Origin: Saprospiraceae bacterium
Lineage (GTDB): Bacteria > Bacteroidota > Bacteroidia > Chitinophagales > Saprospiraceae
Direction of reading: 5' to 3'
Length of the DNA: 64,000 nucleotides
Assembly: GCA_016710265.1 (NCBI GenBank)
Contig: JADJJL010000004.1
Span: 1-64,000 of the forward strand
This document shows, piece after piece, positions 35,908 through 45,451 of this stretch; positions within the stretch are counted from its first letter, which is position 1; every line of letters starts with the position of its first letter. Under the pieces are notes generated by a model. It saw only the letters and a list, made by a program, of their open reading frames with translations, was not told the DNA's origin and searched no databases. A program made the translations under genes and the position numbers.

Positions 35908-37212
35908 CTAAGGCCTTGTTTGAATTCCATTGCGTTCATGTAAATATGCAGTGGACATCCCAGAAGCTTGGTTGAATTCCTGAATCATGATGTCGCGGTA
36001 TTTTGCAAATTCTCCAAATTTTTCTTTAGGCAAAGGATCTCCAGCAGGAAATATATGTCTGCGGTGATCAACTTGTTTGCCATTCTTCCAAAATCTAAAG
36101 CAGACATGGGGACCTGTGGCCAAACCAGTCGAACCCACATAACCAATGACTTGTCCTTGTCTCACGTGTGTCCCGGGACGTATACCGGGTGCAAATCTAG
36201 ACATATGCAAATATTGAGTTTCGTAAGTTTTGTCGTGACGAATTTTCACATATTTGCCATTACCTCCGGCATAAGCTGCAGCCGAAACTGTGCCATCAGC
36301 TACGGACATGATTGGAGTGCCATGTGGAGCAGCATAATCTGTTCCAAAATGGGGTTTGTGATATTTGAGCACAGGATGAAATCTTTTCAATGAAAAACCG
36401 GAAGTGATTTTGGAGAATCTGACAGGAGCTTGAAGGAAAGATCTTCTCAAAGGCCTTCCATTTAGGTCGTAATAATCTTTTTTGTGATTGTATTCGTACT
36501 TGAAGGCAAAGTAATCTCTACTGTTTGCGTTAAAATAAGCTGCAATTAAATTACCAGCATTGATCGGTTTACCTTCCACATAAGGTCTTTCAAAAATCAA
36601 CTTAAAAGAATTACCTTGTTGGAGATGAAGAAAATCAATGGAGGATGCGAGTGCGTCTTCCATTTGATCAATGATGGCCATACAAACGCCTTGTTCTTGG
36701 AGTGCATTCCAAAGCGAAGTTTTTATAGTACCGGATACTGTTTCTCTTTTTATTTCTGTATGTTTTTCGACCAATTTCGGACATTGAATTCCACTGAGAT
36801 CACAGAGAAGAAAACGAGAAGCATCAACTTCATACACAAAATAATCGGGCGCACAGCAGGGGTTCGTGGATATCAAACTGTAGGTATTGCCAGATTTGAT
36901 ATTTTTCAAATTAACGATGTCCTCAATTTTAGGAATCAGTTCATTTATTTTAGCATTGTTAAGACCAATGCTACTGAATAGTTTTGGTAATATTTGACCC
37001 GATTTAACTTTATCTTGTTGAATTTGAAACATACCCGCATCAAAGCCGTAAAGTGATTCGCCTGATACATTATTTTCACAGGAGGAAGTGTGGCGATCCG
37101 TTTTAATAAGTTCGTAGTCTAGTATAAACTGTAATATAAAACCATTTACGAATAGGAGTGTCGTGAAGCCGGTGGTCTGCAATAGTATCTTAATGGCTTT
37201 TGTTAACTCCAT
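35908..37212 (-). CDS. M23 family peptidase (LysM-less, C-terminal LytM domain)
   Basis: 434 residues. An N-terminal hydrophobic segment (about 8-28) anchors or exports it. A long periplasmic region follows, then a LytM/M23 domain near residues 270-400. HFGTDYAAPHGTPI carries the first zinc ligands (HxxxD), with ADGTV, QYLHMSRF and GQVIGYVGSTG as further family motifs. At the normal HxH position the sequence reads GPHVCFRFW: the first His is kept, but the second, a zinc ligand, is Cys. Typical members cut peptidoglycan cross-bridges. Here either Cys replaces His in zinc binding or activity is altered. Its own full promoter lies upstream. Confidence 0.85.
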   Translation of the reverse strand: MELTKAIKILLQTTGFTTLLFVNGFILQFILDYELIKTDRHTSSCENNVSGESLYGFDAGMFQIQQDKVKSGQILPKLFSSIGLNNAKINELIPKIEDIVNLKNIKSGNTYSLISTNPCCAPDYFVYEVDASRFLLCDLSGIQCPKLVEKHTEIKRETVSGTIKTSLWNALQEQGVCMAIIDQMEDALASSIDFLHLQQGNSFKLIFERPYVEGKPINAGNLIAAYFNANSRDYFAFKYEYNHKKDYYDLNGRPLRRSFLQAPVRFSKITSGFSLKRFHPVLKYHKPHFGTDYAAPHGTPIMSVADGTVSAAAYAGGNGKYVKIRHDKTYETQYLHMSRFAPGIRPGTHVRQGQVIGYVGSTGLATGPHVCFRFWKNGKQVDHRRHIFPAGDPLPKEKFGEFAKYRDIMIQEFNQASGMSTAYLHERNGIQTRP

Positions 37213-37251
37213 TTAGTTGGCTTGAAGTGGTGAATAATTGAAAATAGAGTG

Positions 37252-37283
37252 CAAAAGTAAAGCTTTTAGCTTAGACAGGCAAA
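37252..37283 (-). promoter_or_regulatory. Bacteroidota promoter for M23 gene
   Basis: On the minus strand TTTG (37283-37280) and TACTTTTG (37259-37252) are separated by 20 bp, a full match to the -33/-7 consensus, 40 bp before ATG 37212. Confidence 0.75.
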
Positions 37284-37506
37284 TGGAATTTTGTTAATAT
37301 CAATACTTATTGATAATCAGTATTATAAAAATTATAAAATTAAATAATATATAATAATCAGATTATCAGTACTTAACAAAGTGTATTCTAAATTTTTAAA
37401 ACCAATGTTAATAAAGTATGTACCAAAATGCAAAATTATATTTGGTGCATCTTTTAATTTTGGGTCATTATAGAAATTATATTTGGTTTGTTAAAATTAT
37501 CAAATT

Positions 37507-37630
37507 GGATTCTTACAAAATCCTGCTAATCCTTGCACTGAAGTTGCGGGGCGCCTCCATCAATCCGGGCCTTACTATGTACACTTCATTGAAAGCATTG
37601 GAAAGATTGATCTGAAAGCTCCACTTGTAT
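37507..37630 (-). pseudogene. remnant of a TonB-dependent receptor 3' end (left direct repeat)
   Basis: About 124 bp match the last ~40 codons and stop of the intact receptor gene at 46944-47065, with about 12 mismatches by hand count. On the minus strand it still reads as a receptor C-terminus (NLSNAFNEVYIV-like, then GLMEAPRN and SARISRIL and the stop TTA at 37513-37515). No receptor sequence continues beyond 37630. It is in the same orientation as the intact gene, so the two copies are direct repeats flanking 9.3 kb. Confidence 0.85.
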
Positions 37631-37690
37631 ATTTAGTAAAAAGTTAAGGACGAGGTTGGTCGTTGTCCGAATGAATATTTTGATATAGAA

Positions 37691-38674
37691 TTATAAGAGG
37701 ATTGTTTTGCGAATAGAGTGGATTCTATTTTTTAAATTATCAAAGTAAATTTTTGAATGATGGCCACTGCCTGAACCTAAAACATAGGAATTCTCATGTA
37801 TTATTTTAAACCAATTTTCCGTATATCTTATAAATTCTTCATCTTCAATGATTAAAAAATTGGGACTGTCAAAAGTTAAATAAAGCGCATTGAAATTGTC
37901 ATTTTTTACCAATACATGATTACTAGTATGTAAAATTTTATTTTCAAATAATTTAAAATTATCTGTTTTAAGCTTTGATTTAGATTGGGAGATGAGCATG
38001 AGTTGAATTTTCTCAAGCGTAGATTCTAATCCATCTAGAATCAAATGTGCATCTGGTGCGTTAAGCTCATTAGATTCATAATAAAAACTAATTTGTTGTA
38101 AGGTGCTGTCCAGAATATTGGTATTCCAATATTCTGTCGATTCTATGACTGAATATTTTTCCCAAATTTGAGTAAAATAGGATAAGATTGATTGATCAAA
38201 TAATTCGAATGAAAATGGTTTATTTTTAAATGAGCCAATGCTCCAAATTGTTTTAGAAAAAACATAAAATTTAAATGAGGCTAATTCTTTGTTAAGAAAA
38301 TAATAGAATATTGGTAATTCTCGTGTAGAATAAATCGCTTTGACATGAGAATTTTGATTTATACTTTCAAAAGTAGAATTTAATAAGAGTAAAAAGTCAG
38401 AAATCGAACTTACTGGAGATATTAAGTTTGGAATTTTGAATTGGAATTGGTTGTCTTTTTTACCGAGCACTTGATCCAATGATATGTTATAATGTTGTGA
38501 AAGTGTGAGAATTTCATCGAGTGAAAAAAAATGGTCAGGTTTTATTTTTTTATAAATTGACTCCGTGCTACAATTCAGAATAGATGCAAGTTCATTAACC
38601 CAACTCTTCTTCAGTTTGATTCGAGTAAACAGGATCTCTCGAAACTCAACTTTAAATTGATTATTTTTAATCAT
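37691..38674 (-). CDS. helix-turn-helix regulator-like protein
   Basis: About 328 residues from the ATG at 38674; a further ATG lies at 38689. The N-terminal ~70 residues contain a helix-turn-helix of Cro/XRE-like type (WVNELASILNCSTESIYKKI) followed by SLDEILTLSQHYNISLDQVLG, also typical of such domains. The remaining ~250 residues have no recognised family; they could bind a ligand or mediate oligomerisation. It is divergent from the 1379-residue gene, across a short spacer with repeated AAAAATTTGG motifs, so control of that gene and the lipoprotein array is plausible. AT-richness is clearly higher than in the surrounding housekeeping genes. Confidence 0.65.
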   Translation of the reverse strand: MIKNNQFKVEFREILFTRIKLKKSWVNELASILNCSTESIYKKIKPDHFFSLDEILTLSQHYNISLDQVLGKKDNQFQFKIPNLISPVSSISDFLLLLNSTFESINQNSHVKAIYSTRELPIFYYFLNKELASFKFYVFSKTIWSIGSFKNKPFSFELFDQSILSYFTQIWEKYSVIESTEYWNTNILDSTLQQISFYYESNELNAPDAHLILDGLESTLEKIQLMLISQSKSKLKTDNFKLFENKILHTSNHVLVKNDNFNALYLTFDSPNFLIIEDEEFIRYTENWFKIIHENSYVLGSGSGHHSKIYFDNLKNRIHSIRKTILL

Positions 38675-38699
38675 AGATTTAGGATTCAAACGCTAAGAT

Positions 38700-38885
38700 A
38701 TGTCAAATTTGAAAAATTTGGAAAAATTTGCCATTTTAATATAAATCTAAGCTTAATTGAGGTAAATTTGGAAAAAATAGAAAATGTTTTTAATAATTTG
38801 TCTAAAATTGACATACAGTGTAGGCAAAGCGTGATAGACCTTTGTTCAACCCGATATTAACACGTAACAACCTAATTTAACACAT
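38700..38885. promoter_or_regulatory. divergent regulatory spacer with repeated GAAAAATTTG
   Basis: The spacer between the regulator and the 1379-residue gene contains GAAAAATTTG twice in tandem (about 38710-38731), with a related AAATTTGGAAAAAAT at about 38763. These are candidate operator sites for the divergent HTH protein. A near-consensus -7 element (GACCTTTG, one mismatch) lies at 38837-38844. Confidence 0.4.
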
Positions 38886-41800
38886 ATGAATACTTTTGAT
38901 TTAAAAAATCTGTTTATTTTATTTGCTATCGGAAATTTAAGAGCTTTTAAGGTTCTTAAGATATTTCTGATGATGAGTATTGCGTCCACTATTGATTTGT
39001 CAGCTCAATGCACTAGTCTGTTTTTAAATTCAGTCAATGTTCAAGATCCAGATATAGGGAATTGTTCTATTTCATTGGCATTGAAACCTCAAAAATCTAA
39101 TTCAATTTGCAAGCGTGTTGACTACAAGTTTTATAATATATTTTGGGAGAAATTTGAAGTAAACTTTGATGATGGACAAGGATATATTATTATAAAAAAC
39201 GATCAGGTGAAATCCATTACCTATGCAACCTATGGAAATAAGAAAATTAGGGCAAGAGGAACTTCTTTAGGTTCTTATGCTGAATGTGAATTTGATATGT
39301 TGATAAAAACTCAACCTGGAAATGAACATTTTAATTATATTCAACCAGATATGTCTATTCCGCTTAAAGTTGAAGACTTTCAACCGCCATTGAATGGTTA
39401 CTATTCAGTAGATGAGTATGATGGAAAACCTCATGGAGGTTGTGCTACAGCCCATATCAGATTTGCAAATAAGCAATTACAATATGATATTCCAATAAGC
39501 CAAAATAAGTTGCCATATCTTTGTAATCCCGTTATTTTTGTAGAAGGCTTAGACTTATCGCCATACCCTATTTGTAATCCTGATAATGGAAAACCAATTC
39601 GTTATGGGGACTTTGGATGGGATATTTTTACATTGGGCACTTCTGAGAATAGCCCTCATACTGGAACTGGATCATTTGATCAAATGAAACTGTTACCTGA
39701 ACAATTAAAGAAATTTCAGGAATCTGGAAGAGATATTATTTTGTTGGATTTTTGTGATGGTGCTGATTACATACAATTAAACTCATTATTGCTGCAAAAA
39801 TTGATCATTGAAGTGAATAAAATGAAACTAGGATGTAGCAATCCTTCGCCCAATACCGTTATAGGAGCAAGTATGGGTGGCATGGTATCAAGGCATGCAT
39901 TATCCTCCATGGAAAAAAGCAATGTGTGCCATGATACTAAATTCTATGTTTCTTTTGATGCACCACATAAGGGAGCTAATATTTCTCTTGGACTTCAAGC
40001 TACTGCTTGGTTTGCTTCAAAAGTTCAGCCAAACGATAAGGATATTCAAAACTTGTGGAAAGCACTGCATAGACCCGCACCAAGACAATTACTTACAAGT
40101 ACTTTGGAGTCAGAAATTGCAAATGGAAATTTGACCTTGGATAATTGGGGCGTAAATACCAATCAGTTAGAGTTCAGCTCCAACCAAGGACTAGCTTTAA
40201 GAAACCAATTCGAAAATGAACTTAAAGAATTGGGCTTTCCAGAGACTACAATAAATCTAGCCATTGCTGATGGGTCAGAAGTTGCTAAGAACCAAGGATA
40301 TACATTGCCAAACCGATTGTTTAGAGCAGTGTTGAGTGCTGACAATTGGGCTTTCAAAGGAAGTATGTTTCAAATAGGTTTCTCGGCAGTCGATGGTGAG
40401 TCATGGGATTCCAGGTATGATTATAAATGCCAATGCATAGGTTCAGATCATAATTCTAAGAATCAGGGGAATGTCATTTTTTCTGGATTTTCACCTGAAT
40501 TACCATTAGAACACCTAGCTGGTTGTAATAAGACAGTCCCTTGTAAAATGTTGGCTTCCAATTTTATAGCCAACGAAGCTATTCTAAAAATGGATCATGT
40601 CTCAGGTGGTAAAAGAATAGGTGATTTATCTAATATCATAGGTATTGTAAGTAAGGTTTTTCATAATTTTAAACAAGAATATGGTGATTTAGATTGCATC
40701 ATCGATGCAGTAAATAATGATAATATTTGCTTTATTCCAACAATGTCTGCTTTGGATATTGATTGGGAATTGAATAATGAGAATTTGAGTAAAAATATTA
40801 AAGAAGCAATAATTGTTGAAAATGGGTTAACTCCATTTGATGCATACTATGCGCCTAATAAAGAACGAGACAACGAGGAAAACTTTCAACATGTTGAGCT
40901 GACACAAGGAATGATGGATTGGTTGGATGATCAAATGAAAAATCCTGTCCAAAAAAAGTTGCTCGGTCTGCCCAAGATCCCCGAAGGATATCAATCTTAT
41001 AATTATGGGTACAATAGAAAAACCTTGCCTTCTATTAAAGTTAATTCAGGCACTATTCTTTCTGTTAATGATTGTGGAGCTACAGGATATCGTAATGAAC
41101 CAGAATCTGCCTCAGAAGTATTTGAAGTTTATACTGAATGTAATGCTTATGTTGATATATTTGATGGAGCTACTATTCAACTGGGTAATGAGCAATGCGC
41201 AAAGAATGGAATAGTGTTCCTTAAAGAAGGAAGTACCTTACATTTACATTCCGGTGCCACACTTGAAATCAATGGAGAACTTTCTAAATTAGTCATTGAA
41301 ACTGGTTCTAATTTAATATTAGAAGAAGGTGCCATAGTCAAAATGAGAGACGCCAGACATGCAGATGGAGAGGCACAGATATTGATTAAAGGTCATATAC
41401 ATTGGGGAGGAGATATTAGTTTTTCTGGTAATGGACATTTTAGATTTGTACCTACACATTCACTAAGTATTGCAACTAGCTTGAATCTTACAGGAATTAA
41501 CATGGAAATAAGATTTATACATTTAATAGGAGGCACCGTCTTAGAAACTGGCGATCATGTGGTATCATTAAATAATGGAAAGATCTTTTATGAAGATAAT
41601 TCAAAAATAAGAAATAGTTATAAATGTAATTTTAATAGTCTGAAATTAACTAGTCCTCATTTTGTCCAAAATAAAAATGCAATAGCCATAGAAATGGATG
41701 ATTATGAAACTTTAAGTATGAGTGCATGTGTTATTTCAAAAATAAAACAAGGTGTTAATGCAATTGGTAGGTATAAAACAGAAGAAGTATCGGTAAGTAA

Positions 41801-43025
41801 TTCTACTTTTTACTCAGAAATTGGAATCAAATCAGTTGATACTAGGTACATTAAAGTTGACGATTGTGTGTTTAGTCCAATCAATTTTGACAATATCGCT
41901 TTGGATTGTCAGAATAATACAAGGATTTTAATCAACGAGGTAAATGCCTCTAATTATTATTTAAGTGCAGGTACGTTTTTTCCTAGGTCTTCTGCAATGA
42001 AGTTTGTAAATTCCGGAAATGTGTATATGACATCTACACATGTCAAGAACAACCATTGGGGAATTTATTGTCCAGAAAAAGACAATTTAGGAAATAAGGC
42101 CAAAACAAATATAAAGCTTTATGATTGTTATATAGATAACAATATTATTGGAATTGAAATGTATGGTGGAAGCCCAAGCGGTAGCATTGTAAAATGGGGG
42201 CTATTAGACATCTCATGCAGCAGTGTAAGTCACAATAATATTGGCGTAAAAGGCCAAGACATTGACTTGTTTATTGACAATAATTTAAAGTCTCGTAATC
42301 AAGTAAAAAATAGATTCGTTACTTCAAGCGGACGATTTGGTATTAATCCTATTTTTGAAATTCAATATATACAACGCAGCCCTGGAATTATCTTAGCCCG
42401 CGAAAATTATTGGGGAGGGATTATACCACAACCGGGATTGCATTACAGGATTACAGGCGCATCGTTAAACCCGATCCCTGTTAACATAAATCAATTTACA
42501 GCTTGTAATAATAACTCCCCAGGCGATATGGATAGGCTTATTGATGATGATGATTGCATTATTCAATTGAACCACTCAGCCCTAACATACAATTTAGAAG
42601 AAAAATTTAGTGAGGCTTATAATTTCTTTGCAACAGGACAATTTCATCTAGGTGAATTGGCTATGGCCTCAGTTGCAGAAGATAAACTAATTCATGCAAC
42701 AAGTTTGGAGGCCGGATGTAAAGAAATGGCAGATTTTTCCGAACACTTTGGATTACCTGGCGGACCCGAAATGGAGGAAAGAAACAAATCTAACTACTCA
42801 GGAGATTTTGAAATTTACCCTAACCCGACAAAAGACAATATCATTATAAGGCACAATAAAGAAAAACTAAATTTGACAATTTCAAATCAATTCAATCAAG
42901 TGGTAATAATTAAACAATTACTGGGTCAAGAAATTATTGACTTATCTCATTTGCCACCAGGACTATATTTTGTTGAGTCAAATGAATTTAATGGAATAAT
43001 TCGTAAATTTGTAAAAATTAAATAA
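38886..43025 (+). CDS. T9SS-secreted protein with lipase-like domain and beta-helix
   Basis: 1379 residues. The N-terminal export segment lies near residues 20-40 (IFLMMSIASTIDLSAQC). A first domain (~40-200) is unknown. Residues ~210-600 resemble an alpha/beta hydrolase of the PGAP1/lipase type: IFVEGLDLSP, DIILLDFCDGADYIQ, and the nucleophile elbow GASMGGM with Ser329, then SFDAPHKGA. The acid and His of a triad could not be placed surely. Residues ~720-1150 are short repeated strands (GSTLHLHSGATLEINGE) typical of a right-handed beta-helix. The C-terminus (YPNPTKDNIIIRH to VKIK) is a T9SS type A sorting domain. The first lipoprotein gene follows by 6 bp. A secreted esterase/lipase or an effector is inferred. 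Confidence 0.75.
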   Translation: MNTFDLKNLFILFAIGNLRAFKVLKIFLMMSIASTIDLSAQCTSLFLNSVNVQDPDIGNCSISLALKPQKSNSICKRVDYKFYNIFWEKFEVNFDDGQGYIIIKNDQVKSITYATYGNKKIRARGTSLGSYAECEFDMLIKTQPGNEHFNYIQPDMSIPLKVEDFQPPLNGYYSVDEYDGKPHGGCATAHIRFANKQLQYDIPISQNKLPYLCNPVIFVEGLDLSPYPICNPDNGKPIRYGDFGWDIFTLGTSENSPHTGTGSFDQMKLLPEQLKKFQESGRDIILLDFCDGADYIQLNSLLLQKLIIEVNKMKLGCSNPSPNTVIGASMGGMVSRHALSSMEKSNVCHDTKFYVSFDAPHKGANISLGLQATAWFASKVQPNDKDIQNLWKALHRPAPRQLLTSTLESEIANGNLTLDNWGVNTNQLEFSSNQGLALRNQFENELKELGFPETTINLAIADGSEVAKNQGYTLPNRLFRAVLSADNWAFKGSMFQIGFSAVDGESWDSRYDYKCQCIGSDHNSKNQGNVIFSGFSPELPLEHLAGCNKTVPCKMLASNFIANEAILKMDHVSGGKRIGDLSNIIGIVSKVFHNFKQEYGDLDCIIDAVNNDNICFIPTMSALDIDWELNNENLSKNIKEAIIVENGLTPFDAYYAPNKERDNEENFQHVELTQGMMDWLDDQMKNPVQKKLLGLPKIPEGYQSYNYGYNRKTLPSIKVNSGTILSVNDCGATGYRNEPESASEVFEVYTECNAYVDIFDGATIQLGNEQCAKNGIVFLKEGSTLHLHSGATLEINGELSKLVIETGSNLILEEGAIVKMRDARHADGEAQILIKGHIHWGGDISFSGNGHFRFVPTHSLSIATSLNLTGINMEIRFIHLIGGTVLETGDHVVSLNNGKIFYEDNSKIRNSYKCNFNSLKLTSPHFVQNKNAIAIEMDDYETLSMSACVISKIKQGVNAIGRYKTEEVSVSNSTFYSEIGIKSVDTRYIKVDDCVFSPINFDNIALDCQNNTRILINEVNASNYYLSAGTFFPRSSAMKFVNSGNVYMTSTHVKNNHWGIYCPEKDNLGNKAKTNIKLYDCYIDNNIIGIEMYGGSPSGSIVKWGLLDISCSSVSHNNIGVKGQDIDLFIDNNLKSRNQVKNRFVTSSGRFGINPIFEIQYIQRSPGIILARENYWGGIIPQPGLHYRITGASLNPIPVNINQFTACNNNSPGDMDRLIDDDDCIIQLNHSALTYNLEEKFSEAYNFFATGQFHLGELAMASVAEDKLIHATSLEAGCKEMADFSEHFGLPGGPEMEERNKSNYSGDFEIYPNPTKDNIIIRHNKEKLNLTISNQFNQVVIIKQLLGQEIIDLSHLPPGLYFVESNEFNGIIRKFVKIK

Positions 43026-43031
43026 GCTGTT

Positions 43032-43700
43032 ATGAAAAAGTATATGATCATATTATTCACATTTTCAATATATATGAGTTGTGATAAACAAGACAATGAC
43101 GATTCAAACATCATCCCTTATGCAAACGGGACGAAAAGTAAAGTAAGCGGCCAAGTAGTCGAATACGGTAGCAATAAGCCCATCCCGGGTGCAAAAGTGA
43201 TCTTGCAGGAAGGTTATATATCAGGATCCTTATTATCTGGAAGAACTGTCTGGACAGCTATAGATACTTTTGTCGCAGATAATGATGGTAAATATCAATT
43301 TGAGTTCTTTCATAAGGTAGATGATTTTGACAGAAAGGAACTATACATTTATCGCGTTGACTGTATAAAAGATCAATATTTTCCATATCGTGAAAAGAAA
43401 GCTCACAAAGGAATGTGGACAAAAAATTTAAATTTTGTACTAGACCCATATGCTTGGATAAAAGTTCATGTTAAAAATGTTAATCCATTTGATGATCGTG
43501 ATTTAATTGTAACCAGTTCTAACGGCGGTGGAGGTGAATATTATGGGTTAAACGTTGACCACATTGAAACACATATAGCTGGTGGAAATAATACTGTAAG
43601 AATTGCTTGGTTAGTAATTAAAAATAATGTAAAAAATTATAAAATTGATTCTCTATATGTACCTGCCCACGACACTGTATCATACGAGATTAATTATTAG
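43032..43700 (+). CDS. array lipoprotein 1 (transthyretin/carboxypeptidase-regulatory-like)
   Basis: 222 residues, first of five tandem paralogues. The signal peptide leads to Cys17 (IYMSCDKQDNDDS), an SPII lipoprotein. The conserved part (KSKVSGQVVEYGSNKPIPGA, DGKYQFEFFH) resembles the carboxypeptidase regulatory-like/transthyretin fold, a seven-stranded beta sandwich common in Bacteroidota surface proteins. The C-terminal ~50 residues before HDTVSYEINY differ from the other copies. This copy has a distinct signal peptide (MKKYMIILFTFSIYMSC) and lies 6 bp after the 1379-residue gene, so it is probably expressed from the same transcript. The function of the family is unknown. Confidence 0.75.
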   Translation: MKKYMIILFTFSIYMSCDKQDNDDSNIIPYANGTKSKVSGQVVEYGSNKPIPGAKVILQEGYISGSLLSGRTVWTAIDTFVADNDGKYQFEFFHKVDDFDRKELYIYRVDCIKDQYFPYREKKAHKGMWTKNLNFVLDPYAWIKVHVKNVNPFDDRDLIVTSSNGGGGEYYGLNVDHIETHIAGGNNTVRIAWLVIKNNVKNYKIDSLYVPAHDTVSYEINY

Positions 43701-43841
43701 AAGAGAAAGATGAATTATATGAAAATTTGAAAAATTATGCCACGATTTTTTTGCTACTGGTTTGTAATAGTTAAGAAATTCGTGTCATTTGGATTTAAAT
43801 AATTTATAAAATAACATTGAGAACCCTTAATTATAAGAAAT

Positions 43842-44504
43842 ATGAATTATTTTGGCCAAGTATTTTTTGTCTTATTGTTTTTATCTTGCGAAAAAGACAA
43901 TGACGATTCAAACATCATTCCTTATGGAAACGGGACGAAAAGTAAATTAGACGGTCAAGTAATAGAATATGGTAGCAATAAGCCCATCCCGGGTGCAAAA
44001 GTGATCTTGCAGGAAGGTTATATATCAGGATCTGTATTATCTGGAAATTCAGTCTGGACAGCTAAGGATACTTTTATCACAGATAGTGATGGTAAATATC
44101 AATTTGAGTTCTTTCATAAGGTAGACGATTCTGACAGAAAGGAACTGTATGCTTACGAAGTTTACATAGAAAAGGATCAATATTTTCCAAGCCTTGAAAA
44201 AAGAGCACACAAAGGAATGTGGACAAAAAATTTAAATTTTGTGCTAGACCCATATGCTTGGATAAAAGTGCACATCAAAAATGTAAATCCGTTTGATGAT
44301 CGTGATTTAATTAGTATCAGATCTAATGGAGGGGGGGGGGATTATTATGGAAAATCTGTCAGTATTGAAGAAATTCATATTAATAGAGGCAATCGAAAAG
44401 TAAAACTTTCATGGTTGACAATTAAGGATAATATTAAAGAGTATAAATATGATTCTTTGTATCTCTCAGCCCATGACACATTACCCTACGAGATTAATTA
44501 TTAA
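43842..44504 (+). CDS. array lipoprotein 2, with internal G10 tract
   Basis: 220 residues, second of five tandem paralogues. The lipobox is LFLSC (Cys16). Residues ~20-150 are almost identical to the other copies, including PIPGAKVILQEGYISGS and AHKGMWTKNLNFVLDP. The variable window is about residues 152-205, and it ends in the shared LPYEINY. A run of ten G (44331-44340) encodes part of the Gly-rich NGGGGDYYG; the other copies encode the same glycines with interrupted codons. Slippage there would shift the frame and replace or remove the last ~55 residues. Preceded by a 141-bp repeated spacer. Confidence 0.8.
   Translation: MNYFGQVFFVLLFLSCEKDNDDSNIIPYGNGTKSKLDGQVIEYGSNKPIPGAKVILQEGYISGSVLSGNSVWTAKDTFITDSDGKYQFEFFHKVDDSDRKELYAYEVYIEKDQYFPSLEKRAHKGMWTKNLNFVLDPYAWIKVHIKNVNPFDDRDLISIRSNGGGGDYYGKSVSIEEIHINRGNRKVKLSWLTIKDNIKEYKYDSLYLSAHDTLPYEINY
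44331..44340 (+). repeat. G10 homopolymer inside array lipoprotein 2
   Basis: Ten consecutive G within the reading frame at codons for a Gly stretch. It is the longest G run noticed in the window. The equivalent sites in the other four copies are interrupted by other bases. Confidence 0.95.
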
Positions 44505-44544
44505 AAGTGAAAGTAGCATAAAATGAGAATTTGAAAAATGAAGC

Positions 44545-44588
44545 CACGAATTCCTTAATTATTGGTTTGCCAAAATAAGGAATTCGTG
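44545..44588. repeat. spacer hairpin, array unit 2-3
   Basis: CACGAATTCCTTA (44545-44557) and TAAGGAATTCGTG (44576-44588) form a perfect 13-bp stem in the 141-bp spacer between array genes 2 and 3. There is no T-run directly after it, so a terminator role is uncertain. It may be an mRNA-stabilising or processing element, or a recombination site. Confidence 0.85.
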
Positions 44589-44645
44589 TCATTAGGATTT
44601 AAATAATTTATAAAATAACATTGAGAACCCTAAATTATTAAAAAG

Positions 44646-45308
44646 ATGAATTATTTAGGCAAAGTATTGTTTGTCTTATTGTTTTTATCCTGTGAAAAAG
44701 ACAATGACGATTCAAATATCATCCCTTATGCAAATGGGACTAAAAGTAAAGTAGAAGGTCAAGTTATCGAATATGGAAGCAATAAGCCCATCCCGGGTGC
44801 AAAAGTGATCTTGCAGGAAGGTTATATATCAGGATCCTTATTATCTGGAAGAACAGTCTGGACAGCTATAGATACTTTTGTCGCAGATAATGATGGTAAA
44901 TATCAATTTGAGTTCTTTCATAAGGAGGATGATTTTGACAGAAAGGAACTGTATGCTTACGAAGTTTACATTGAAAAGGATCAATATTTTCCAAGCCTTG
45001 AAAAAAGAGCACACAAAGAAATGTGGACAAAAAATTTAAATTTTGTTCTAGATCCTTTTGCTTGGATTAAAGTGCACATCAAAAATGTAAATCCGTTTGA
45101 TGACAGAGATTATTTATTTACTTCTTCGCATGGGGGTGGAGGGGATTATCGTGGTAAAAATATTGACAATATTGAATTTCACATTAATAGAGGTAATAGA
45201 AAAGTGGAATTGTATTGGAACGTTAAGAAAAATAGTATATTTAAAGAATTTAGTGATTCACTCTACCTTCCTGCCCACGACACTGTACCCTACGAGATTA
45301 ATTATTAA
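44646..45308 (+). CDS. array lipoprotein 3
   Basis: 220 residues, third copy, with Cys16 in LFLSC. It shares the near-identical N-terminal three quarters with the other copies and has its own variable window (DRDYLFTSSHGGGGDYRGKN, then IEFHINRGNRKVELYWNV) before the common DTVPYEINY end. The Gly-rich turn uses GGGGG and GGGG runs but no tract as long as in copy 2. The unit repeats every ~806 bp including the spacer. As with the others, it is expected on the periplasmic face of the inner membrane or the outer membrane. Role unknown. Confidence 0.8.
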   Translation: MNYLGKVLFVLLFLSCEKDNDDSNIIPYANGTKSKVEGQVIEYGSNKPIPGAKVILQEGYISGSLLSGRTVWTAIDTFVADNDGKYQFEFFHKEDDFDRKELYAYEVYIEKDQYFPSLEKRAHKEMWTKNLNFVLDPFAWIKVHIKNVNPFDDRDYLFTSSHGGGGDYRGKNIDNIEFHINRGNRKVELYWNVKKNSIFKEFSDSLYLPAHDTVPYEINY

Positions 45309-45344
45309 AAGTGAAAGTAGCATAAAATGAGAATTTGAAAAATG

Positions 45345-45398
45345 ATGCCACGAGTTCCTTAAATTAGTGGTATTCCAAAGTTAAGGAATTCGTGGCAT
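45345..45398. repeat. spacer hairpin, array unit 3-4
   Basis: ATGCCACGAGTTCCTTAA (45345-45362) pairs with TTAAGGAATTCGTGGCAT (45381-45398), an 18-bp stem with a single G-T pair. It lies in the 143-bp spacer between genes 3 and 4 and is nearly identical to the next spacer. Confidence 0.88.
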
Positions 45399-45451
45399 TA
45401 GGATTTAAATAATTTATAGTATCACATTGAGAACCCTAATTTAGTAGAAAG

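Noticed and set aside
37418..37615. Plus-strand 65-codon open frame
   Set aside because: It is antisense to the TonB-receptor 3' remnant at 37507-37630, whose minus-strand reading matches the intact receptor.
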